Positions 9,509 to 16,583 of a stretch of DNA of 16,583 bases are shown in pieces (the first letter of the stretch is position 1; the number at the start of each line of letters is the position of its first letter). Made by a program: the position numbers and the translations under genes. This stretch comes from Fennellomyces sp. T-0311 (lineage: Eukaryota; Mucoromycota; Mucoromycetes; Mucorales; Lichtheimiaceae), in the NCBI GenBank assembly GCA_025266875.1, contig JALLLT010000142.1:1-16583 (forward strand). Direction: 5' to 3'. The notes under the pieces are model-generated. The model saw nothing but the letters and a program-made list of their open reading frames with translations, was not told where the DNA came from and did not search any database.

Positions 9509-10558
9509 CCTTCCATCCATACGCGAAAGGAACTGCAGCAATGCGCATGTTGGCGTACGGTGGACCAGCTGACGCTACCGACGAATATTTGAAGATCGGC
9601 GCATCTACAGCAGCAGAATCGCTACAGCACTTTTGCGCTGGTATAATCGAATGCTTCGGCGCCAAATATCTTAGATCGCCAAACGAAGAGGATTTAAAGA
9701 GATTACTGGCAGTTAATGAGCAACGAGGTTTCCCTGGTATGCTCGGATCGCTCGACTGCATGCATTAGGAATGGAAGAATTGTCCAAAAGGCTGGGAGGG
9801 CATGTACTCTGGAAAAGCAAAAAAGCCCACTGTCATTTTGGAAGCTGTTGCCTCCCATGACTTATGGATATGGCATTCCTTATTCGGTGTTCCTGGTGCC
9901 TGCAATGACATTAATGTCTTGCATAAATCTCCCCTCTTCGATGATGTAATCCACAATCGCGCACCATCCATTCGATACATTGTCAACAGCCATGAATACA
10001 CCAAAGGGTACTATTTGGCCGATGGTATATATCCTGCTTGGTCCACACTTGTGAAAGCAATCCCTGCCACTCAGGGTGAAAAAGAACAGGTAAGTCAGTT
10101 AGAGTTATGCAATATGTATACGGAATCTGAGGCAGAATCATACAGTACTTTGCCAAGAGACAGGAGTCCGTCCGCAAGGATATCGAACGTGCTTTCAGTG
10201 TCCTCCAAGCCTGCTTTGGCATAGTTCGGCAACCTGCTCGTGCGTGGAACAAGGCAATTCTCGCAAATATCATGAAAGCATGCATAATTTTGCGCAATAT
10301 GATTGTTGAGGACGAGCGTACAAAGTACCTGCGTCGCATAGCTGTTGAGAAGGACTATGATGCCAGCGAAACTTATTCTGTTTCACCGTCTTACGTACGT
10401 GGAGGACCGTGCACAGATTATATATATCAATCCCGAATGAGGGAAGTACGCGATGAGCACACTTATATACAATTGCGCAAAGATCTTGTAGAGCATTTAT
10501 CGAAAGAATATGAATAGCCAAAAAGCAATATGTTTATTTATTCTTTTCGTTCCTATTC

Positions 10559-11497
10559 TTATTGCTGTTGCTGTTGCTGTTGCTGTTGCTCTTCCTGCAT
10601 GATGATTTTGGCTTGTTGAATTTCAAGCCAACGACGCGCTTGCTCTGTCACCTTCAAGGCATCGGCAAACATGATCTCTCGGTCGAGCTTCTTCTTCTGT
10701 AGCTCGACTAGCTCTTGTGCTGCAGCGACACTTTTCTCCAGGGCAGCTATACGCTGGGCCTCTGCTTCCTCGCGTTTCTTAGCGCGGATCAGTTCTCCTT
10801 CGTCATCATCATCACCCACACAACCTCGCTTTTTGCCGTCTCAGGCGGCTTTGGCTTTTTTCTGACCAATGGGCCGGCCTTCCTCTTCCCCTGGGTCAGG
10901 CACCTCATCGCTCTTCATACCGACGATTGTCATCCACTTCTGCTCTTTGCGCAGGACATCCCAGCAATGCTTCAACTTGAATAGCTTGGTGCCAGTCCAG
11001 TTGGCCGGAAGATTGACCTTGAAATCGTCGCAAGCGCGTTTGTACTATGACTTGAAGTTTAGCAACCTACGAACCGGTTCTCAAATCAAGTCTAATACTT
11101 TAGCATCCTCTGACTCATTGGCACTGCTAGGTGAATCACGAACGACTTGGTTCCAGCATCCTGAGAACCTTGAGCAATATCTCTGGATAGTAGACCAGCG
11201 GTTTTTCCAGGCTTTAAGGTCACGTCCTTTAGGATTGCCGTTCAAGTTAAACTTGTCCTCAATTTGCTTCCAAAACGTAGCAGCCATTTGGTCAGTTCCA
11301 ACCACACTATTTTTAGTGGCAAGGAGCCACGAGTTGACCAAGTTCAAGTCCTCGCTTTCTTCTCAAAGGATATGAGGCTTTCGCTCATTTCCATTGTCAT
11401 CCAAATCCGCAGCATTGTCCGAGATGACGATCGGGTCAGGGGCACTGGTTGGGGGGTGGGAGGGGGTGGTCACAGAGGCAGTAGAAGCAGTGGACAT
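10559..11497 (-). pseudogene. Harbinger second protein: Myb/NAM-like DNA-binding partner
   Basis: Two-gene Harbinger elements need a Myb-like protein that helps the transposase reach DNA; this is its likely equivalent. ATG at 11497 (MSTASTASVTTPS); the frame is open further up but without ATG. The N-terminus is S/T/P-rich and acidic. A Myb/SANT-like domain follows (SEDLNLVNSWLL, GTDQMAATFWKQIEDKF, AWKNRWSTIQRYCSRFSG), then a 54-bp intron (11098-11045, GTATTA...CATAG) and a NAM-associated-like part (YKRACDDF, LKHCWDVLRKEQKW). After that come a basic GRPIGQKKAK stretch, a long charged helix and a C-terminal Gln tract. In-frame TGA codons at 11363-11365 (probably the first Trp of the Myb-like domain) and 10841-10843 break the gene. 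Confidence 0.82.
10562..10590 (-). repeat. TTGCTG hexamer tract encoding poly-Gln
   Basis: Four and a half to five TTGCTG units; read on the minus strand they give alternating CAG/CAA Gln codons at the C-terminus of the Harbinger DNA-binding protein. Mixed codons make it more stable than a pure triplet repeat. Confidence 0.85.
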
Positions 11498-11664
11498 ATC
11501 TGCGTGATTGAGAGAAAGAATTTTTACAGACTCAAAAAAAAAGTCTTTAACTTTAAAAACTTTTGCCAATTTTTTAAAGACTCAATATTACAGTTCTTCT
11601 TTACAGTTCATCGCTGTACAAAGGCGACTTTAAAAAATCTGACTTTAAGTTAAAAATTTTGCAA

Positions 11665-11690
11665 TTTTAAAGTCACACCTGTGGATGCTC
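11665..11690 (-). repeat. Harbinger right terminal inverted repeat
   Basis: 26 bp matching 8546-8571 in inverse with two mismatches; TTA duplication follows at 11691-11693. The gene-free subterminal part before it (11498-11664) contains several TTTAAAGTC / GACTTTAA copies in both directions. Confidence 0.93.
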
Positions 11691-11754
11691 TTACACTATG
11701 TACTTTTTTATGACACTTACCAGCAGCTACACTCGATATTTTCAATTCATTTAT
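11691..11754 (-). pseudogene. MULE-OTU gene, terminal exon piece 1
   Basis: A predicted intron (11875-11755, GTACGT...TTGACAG, 121 bp) would place this exon start at 11754. The frame reads INELKISSVAAGKCHKKVHSV and runs straight into 8542-8391 once the Harbinger element is removed. The join to the OTU exon needs a one-base correction near 11885, where the upstream frame ends in TGA at 11877. The exon link is therefore inferred, while continuity across the Harbinger insertion is seen directly. Confidence 0.55.
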
Positions 11755-11876
11755 CTGTCAAGTTACTGATCCTATTTGTATAATATAATTATATTCTATT
11801 TACTTATATGCTCTAGTTTTTAATAAGGTTAGTTCGGCATAAACTCATACATAATTTTCAGTAATGTTCACGTACC

Positions 11877-14212
11877 TCATTCACTTCTACATCTTGAGGA
11901 ATACAAATCTAGCCATTTTTGAGAAAGGCCATATCGTTTAACGATTCTGCAATACGTGGGATAAATTACTGGCCATTTGATCCTGGAAATAGCTTCTTCT
12001 TTCACAATGACAGCGTTGAAGTGGAATCCTTGGAGCCATAGTATGATTGGAGTCTTGTCTAAAGTATCGGCTGCTTTCTCTTCAGAGAAAGGCAGAAAAG
12101 TAGCATCGTTAAGAGATGCATACACCACTACCGGGCGCTGATAAAGGTCTGCAACCAGTTGAGGGCAATCGATAGTCTCAAACCAATCATTACTGCCAAT
12201 TTTTCCAATTTTTTTGAGCCTTCTGGCAGCTCTGTCGATGTCGATACCATGGTCTTGATAAAAGTCCACCTTGTGCATCATAATGCTTCTCATGGCTTCC
12301 TTTACTGTGTTGTAAGCCTCCTCATCTTCGTTCGTAACGAAAAAGACAGAGCGTTAACCACAGTGCCCATCTGCTTTTGGATTGTATACACTATGTACAT
12401 CATCTGCTTGCATTTAGAGACGAGCAAGACTCTCTTTCAAAGAAGAGTTCAAGTTTAGCTTTTTAGGGACGTGGTATAGATGACTTCTGTCTCTAAATAA
12501 ATAAATAAAGCATATTAGCCAATGAATAAGTGGTCTGCTACAAACTTACTTTGACGGGTCATCACCGTTTTTCCATTGCTTGAGCTTTTCCTGCTCTGCA
12601 CGTTCTGCGGCTTGCTCTCTCTTCCGTTTCTTCAATAGGTTGGCCTCTTGCTTATGGAATTCAGCACGTTTTTTACGTCTTTCTGTCGACTCGTGCTTCT
12701 TCTTCTCCTTCTCATTCTCATCATTCTTTGTAATCTCATCGGCGCCTTCGTGGTCTTGCTTCATGCTGTTGCCATGTTGCAGTACCTCTTTACCGTCTTT
12801 CTTAGCCTTTTTGCATCTCCCACCTTATAGAGATCATTTAATGTCACATTACGCATTTGACTTCGAAACAACCATAGTAAGCAACTATGTTATTTGAGCT
12901 TACCTGCGCCAAGAAAAGCCTCAGTAGAAGGGAAGGGAAGGGAGGGTAGGGTTGAAAGAGAAGGGTAGAAAGGGTAGAAAGGGTAGAAAGGGTAGAAAGA
13001 AAGAGAGGATAGTGTTGGGGCCCTACCATCGTTCACATACTTGCGTTTAATCAATCGCGGCTTGCTATAGAAGGGTAAAAAGGGTAGAAATGTTATTGGG
13101 GGTTAAAATATATTCCCTTATGTGATTATTAGCTCATCTCAAACCTGTTGGGCTTTCTCTTATAATCGGGTTTGACACCATTATCAACTTGCTCAAAGTC
13201 TCTTACAGTATCTGCAAGATAACTCCAAATGTGCTTCAGTGTGTTGACTACGGGCTGCTTTTTGGCGATGATGCAGTACAGATTGTGATGAAAGGATTCG
13301 ATACCATTAGTGATTCGTGTTGGATGTTCTTGTAGTTCTTTTTTTAATGTATTCTGAGATTTGAATATCATTGCAGCAACAGTATCACGCGTCCACCATT
13401 TTAGCCAGCGTTCAGTCCTGGGGAAGTCAGTGTGAACCTGTTCAACCGCGTTTCTATATGCCTTGTCACCGTTGGCGTTGTACATGATGTTGACCAGGTC
13501 ATCAAAATCATCCTAAAATCCAAGTGGAACGACTGCATAGTTCTTAATGATTCGCTGGACAGACTGGCGCCAATGGTGGTAACATCCTTTCAACAGCTTT
13601 GTTGGGTCGATTGTGCTGTGTGGAAACACTTCGCGGAAGGCCTCAATGAATCCTGCACGTTTCGCTGCCGAGTAATCCATGACTAGGCCGGAGAAGTTGT
13701 TTTCGATGTCCAGATCTGTCATACCAAGTGCAAAATCGTATGCTTTGAAAAAGCGCACAAAATACTTGCGAAAATGGAAGATAGAAAGGCCATCGAGCAC
13801 TGCCTGAAAGATAACAGCAAACTTGTTTAGCTCCTGAGAGTACATGTTTGTGCTGCACAGGTAATATCCTTCGGTAAAGCAGTCGTACGTAACATCCATC
13901 AACATGGGATTGCTTTGAAAGTCAGCGCGAACAGCGATACCAGGAGCAAAGAAGGTGATACATGTTTGACCTCGGCATTACGTCCATTGAATCCATATAT
14001 CCGGGGAAGATATTTATGAGCGCCTTCACCTCATCATGGAAATTTTCAAATACAGGCTTTCCAGCATGCGAAATACCACTTTTGATATGTGCAGTGCGTC
14101 GAAAACGTTTGATTTTGCCATAGTTCTGGAAGATCTTGCTGATAAGTGATACTGGGCGGGCCGGGAACAGAGGGCGTTCACCATGGGAAAAGTGGTATTG
14201 ATTGACCGTCAA
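11877..14212 (-). pseudogene. MULE transposase fused to an OTU-like protease domain, decayed
   Basis: A Mutator-like transposase joined to an OTU-type cysteine peptidase-like domain. No start is visible; the frame opens at the 14215 region, so the 5' part is missing. MULE motifs: NPMLMDVTYDCF (first Asp), MDYSAAKRAGF (second Asp), GCYHHW, FPRTERWLKWW and RITNGIESFHHNLY (likely catalytic Glu). Predicted introns 13144-13065, 12903-12824 and 12549-12493 keep the frame. They link the transposase to RKYVNDGRAP, an FYP repeat, STEAFLGAG-GRCKKAKKDG, a Lys/Glu-rich helix (12764-12550), and the OTU domain. The OTU domain has DGHCG (catalytic Cys, about 12360) and GFHFNAV (His, about 12030). Lesions: a frame change near 13975; TAG 13513-13515; TAA 12414-12416; TAA 12354-12356 beside the OTU Cys; and the transposon insertions downstream. 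MULE and OTU calls are strong, the single-gene model fairly strong. Confidence 0.82.
12963..12998 (-). repeat. Four perfect GGGTAGAAA units inside the MULE-OTU gene
   Basis: Four 9-bp tandem units within a longer purine-rich run (about 12925-13017); related GGGTAAAAA/GGGTAGAAA copies lie in the neighbouring intron at 13074-13089. In the spliced minus-strand frame each unit encodes Phe-Tyr-Pro, so the tract adds a low-complexity insertion. It is not a CRISPR (no spacers) and not a telomere motif. Confidence 0.85.
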
Positions 14213-14559
14213 TACACTTTAAATCTCTTTACTTTTTGTAACCTGTTCGTGAATATATTTGCATTTAGATCAATGGCTGTTGTTATATTTTTTTACCAGA
14301 ACGTCTACGTGAATAAATGTGGAATCGTGCTCGTGCTTTTCATCAAGTTTTTGTGGTTTTACTTTAATGCATGGATACGCGTGAATTTAGCTTAATAATC
14401 ATTGCCATGGTTTTTAAAGAGATCAATGTGCGTGGATCTATATAAAAAAAAACTTGCGTGGTTTCCTCGAAGTGCTTCTGGCTTTACTCTAAACGTGAAT
14501 TCAGGTTGATGTTTGTGTGATAAAGTTGAATTTATAGCATCGGTATATTTGTGGCGCTT
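14213..14559. other. Gene-free stretch, probable end of a second CACTA element
   Basis: No gene is seen. CGTGAAT occurs four times in the same direction (14248, 14308, 14380, 14494) and GCGTGG twice (14430, 14456), a pattern typical of CACTA subterminal repeats. It lies just outside the 3' end of the transposase gene that follows. The only CACT on the plus strand here is CACTTTAAATCTC at 14215, at the point where the MULE frame stops. It is a candidate terminus, but the partner end is outside the window. Confidence 0.5.
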
Positions 14560-16562
14560 TCAATTAGCAATTTTAGTTATTTCTCCCACTTTGACGTTTC
14601 CTGGTATCATTCCGGGATATATAAAGTATTTACGACTTGGAGTAACTGATGACTGCAGCTGACCAGCCAAGCAATCCAAATTCTCTGCTTCTGTGACATA
14701 AAACTTACTCGAGAAGTGCGGATTTTGCGTTGTTAGACCATGTAGCTGAGAATATGGCATACCATAAGTGGTCTCTTTAACTTCCGTATAAACTCGAAGG
14801 AGTACAAGAATTTTCTCCTGACCTAGGAATAATGCTGTTTTATCAGTAAAATGGGATCGAGTAATATATACGTACATACCTTCATGCCTATGAGAGAAAA
14901 AGACAATCGTTTCACCAAAAAATCCACACCAGCAAGTGGTGATCTGCACGGGATTTTCTGTATTGTCGCTGGTCACCGGTAAGCTCAGTTTCACAAATGT
15001 CGACAGGAGCGTTCCTCTCTCACTTTTAAAAAGCACTGAATCGTATAAGTTGCCAGATACCAACATTTGCTTCCCAATAGTAATTGATTCGGAAATCTCC
15101 GGTAAGCGTTGTAGATTCAAAGTTCGTTTCCAATATCGTCTGAGGTAGAGGGTGATGTTGATTCTTGTTGGAGTATGGAATATATCGCTGTTCAGAGTTA
15201 CCCGATCAACATCCCATAGTTCTGGATCCTCCTTTTGCATCGATATGGCATATATAGACTTTGACTTTCTTTGATATTCAGAGGTCTCAGCATAGATATC
15301 ATCATTGCACTGAGATCGCTCGTAATCACGACAGGCTGATATTCGCAGCAGTTCATTTCCAGCATTCACACCAGGCTTGACTTTAGATTTGATTCGCCTG
15401 CTATATAGCCCAATAATTCGTTCGATTGGTCGCGCACTGTAGCTTCTTGGAGGCCCCAAATGCCGTATCGCCATGGCTAGATGTGTGAGGTAGTGTACAT
15501 TGGCTGTATACGTGTTGATGGGAAGGTTTCCTGATGCAAATTGGTGCCATTCCTTCAGCAATCTTAGTTAAAACTACTATGTGAATCATAGCTGCGTATA
15601 ACATTTAGCAATTTGATAGTAGCTATACCTATCTATTTCTTCTACTTCCGCGTACTTTATCTCCCAAGATAAAGATAGGCAGCATGCTTTGAGTAGTGCC
15701 ATAAGTGCAGATATTGCCACGGGTTCGCATTTGTATTCCTCCAATTCCTCGATAAGTAGTGTAGGCATGACATACTGTAATACATCAATCCAATCAACGG
15801 CACGAGCTTGTTTTGGATGTCGAAATATATCTATGTGTAAATACGTAGAAAGTTAGAATACATAAATAAATATATATATTACCTTCTTGTATCATACTAG
15901 ACATACCTTGAAGGCGCCCTTCAAAAGCATCAGGGATATTGCTTTTGGAAGCTTGGATGGCATGGCCAATTGCTTGCAAGCGAGATTTTGAAAGCGCAAA
16001 ACAGGTATCCAAACGCTGGTCCAAAAGTTTCCAAATATGGGGCGCCAGATTGCAACCCAGTAAGTGCATTTCGTCAAGGCCGAAGTGGAAACCACCGCGG
16101 AAAGCATCAAACTGTGCGAACGGAGTCGCACTTAGGCCATGTGTCTACTATCTGCCTTAGTTCGAACCCTTGATATTTGTATGTTAACCACTTACTGGAT
16201 CTCCATCTTTATAGGACTGGGCGCTTCGCTCTTGAGCAAGATCAGCGCGAGCAAAGTACTGACCACTCCCTTTTCCCTTGGTGCTTTTTGTAGTGATTGT
16301 TTCGATAAGACATACTCGGCAGCCGAAGCGCGATTGGTGACCGCTATGTCCACATATGGCGGCCGCCCCAGGAATATCACCAGAAGCTAGCATTAAATGC
16401 GCCTTTGCATATACTATAACGTTGTCAGTTCCTGTGACCATAATGCCGCGCTTTTGGAGTATATTCAATTCGTCGAAGAAAGGCATCAGAAATGAAAATA
16501 GGTTCCCGGATTTACTAGCAGTTGGAATTATCGCCAATTGAATCATGTTTTTCTCCAAATAT
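14560..16562 (-). CDS. Second CACTA Tnp2-like transposase, 5' part beyond the window
   Basis: The C-terminal 584 codons or so of a CACTA transposase from a family distinct from the one at 3604-6868. Predicted exons: 16562-16196, 16144-15907, 15830-15629, 15562-14880, 14822-14560. Bases 16583-16563 look like the end of another intron (CGATCAG). Motifs: LAIIPTASKSGN, LMLASGDIPGAA (likely catalytic Asp), FGCRVCLIE, GSGQYF, FGLDEMHLLG, LKEWHQF, HYLTHLAMAI, PPRSYSARPIERIIG, YFIYPGM near the end, and TAA at 14560-14562. No stop or frame change interrupts these exons. The 57-bp intron 14879-14823 is a multiple of three and leaves the frame open unspliced. Five intron positions match the first copy; the first copy's intron after ERAVG is absent here. 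Completeness of the missing 5' part is unknown. Confidence 0.87.
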
Positions 16563-16583
16563 CTGATCGAGAGTTCGTTATTA

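Larger units (their letters stand above)
8713..10517 (+). pseudogene. PIF/Harbinger DDE transposase, split by a solo LTR
   Basis: Nuclease that would move the Harbinger element. ATG at 8713 (MITSSPTLRMDDL); 8740 is a second candidate. Before the LTR it encodes the family N-terminus (ILMQDYFNPSPRYDGVFFRRRYRMRR, given here as the segment 8932-9005, and YFQQRPDAKGALSF). The frame resumes at 9514 with HPYAKGTAAMRMLAYGG. Catalytic residues visible: Asp in GSLDCMH, Asp in ACNDINVL, and Glu in the QESVRKDIERAF segment. A 56-bp intron (10090-10145, GTAAGT...ACAG) joins EKEQ to YFAKRQES. The end is KDLVEHLSKEYE, TAG 10515-10517. Lesions: the 415-bp LTR at codon 127/128 and a TAG at 9766-9768, exactly where the family has Trp in DCMHW. 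The partner gene lies 41 bp downstream in convergent orientation. Confidence 0.92.
8546..11690 (+). mobile_element. Complete PIF/Harbinger DNA transposon, 3145 bp including a solo LTR
   Basis: Ends are inverted repeats of 26 bp with two mismatches (8546-8571 and 11665-11690, outer GAGCATCCACAG). They are flanked by TTA at 8543-8545 and 11691-11693, the T(T/A)A-type target site usual for PIF/Harbinger. The element has the classic two genes in convergent order: DDE transposase on plus and a Myb/NAM-like DNA-binding protein on minus. GACTTTAA-type copies recur inside both ends (8562, 8601, 8651; 11626, 11641, 11666). Without the 415-bp LTR and its 5-bp duplication the element would be 2725 bp. 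Both genes contain nonsense codons. Confidence 0.95.

Noticed and set aside
938..11365. TGA read as tryptophan (altered genetic code)
   Set aside because: One of the Trp-site stops is TAG, other in-frame stops are TAA and TAG at non-Trp sites, TGG is used freely in the same genes, and frameshifts are also present. Pseudogene decay explains all of it.
12844..13029. Separate small minus-strand protein rich in STL repeats
   Set aside because: The repeat reads as FYP in the frame that joins both flanking MULE-OTU exons through two predicted introns. The STL frame has no such support.
12925..13090. CRISPR array or telomeric repeat
   Set aside because: The 9-bp units are contiguous without spacers and do not match a telomere motif. 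This is a simple tandem repeat.
13922..13990. Intron to explain the frame change before NPMLMDVTYD
   Set aside because: No GT-AG pair joined the frames in a convincing way. The alternative frame FFAPGIAVRADF reads smoothly into NPMLMDV, so a small indel near 13975 is more likely.

Overview
The window looks like nuclear DNA of a filamentous fungus, most likely an early-diverging (Mucoromycota-type) lineage. Evidence: moderately AT-rich sequence, short GT-AG introns of about 48-80 bp that join frames inside the genes, and a set of element families typical of such genomes: Crypton/Ndc10-like tyrosine recombinase, MULE transposase fused to an OTU domain, Tnp2-type CACTA, and two-gene PIF/Harbinger. 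No ordinary host housekeeping gene, tRNA, rRNA or CRISPR array was seen. Lineage and family names come from motif recognition, not a database search.

Layout: 1-921 holds no gene I can support. 938-3159 (minus) is a decayed Crypton-like recombinase with a GCR1_C-like C-terminus. From 3323 to 14212 the underlying sequence is one old minus-strand MULE-OTU gene, split by younger elements. Its last exon is in three pieces (11754-11691, 8545-8391, 3364-3323). Between the pieces sit a complete 5026-bp CACTA element (3365-8390, TAA target duplication) and a complete 3145-bp Harbinger element (8546-11690, TTA target duplication). The Harbinger transposase gene is itself interrupted by a 415-bp solo LTR (9094-9508, CCTTC duplication). 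Removing these insertions with one copy of each duplication restores open frames exactly, so the order is MULE first, then Harbinger and CACTA into it, then the LTR into Harbinger.

The CACTA element has two divergent genes: a seven-exon Tnp2-like transposase (minus) and a three-exon accessory protein with an Arg-Gly-rich tail (plus). Both carry disabling changes. The Harbinger element has convergent transposase (plus) and Myb/NAM-like DNA-binding partner (minus) genes, both with nonsense codons. From 14560 to the right edge lies the 3' part of a second, different CACTA transposase whose visible exons are free of disabling changes. Its element may begin near 14215, where it would cut off the 5' part of the MULE gene.

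Most in-frame stops in the dead genes are one transition away from Trp, Gln or CGA codons. This points to G:C to A:T decay rather than a changed genetic code.
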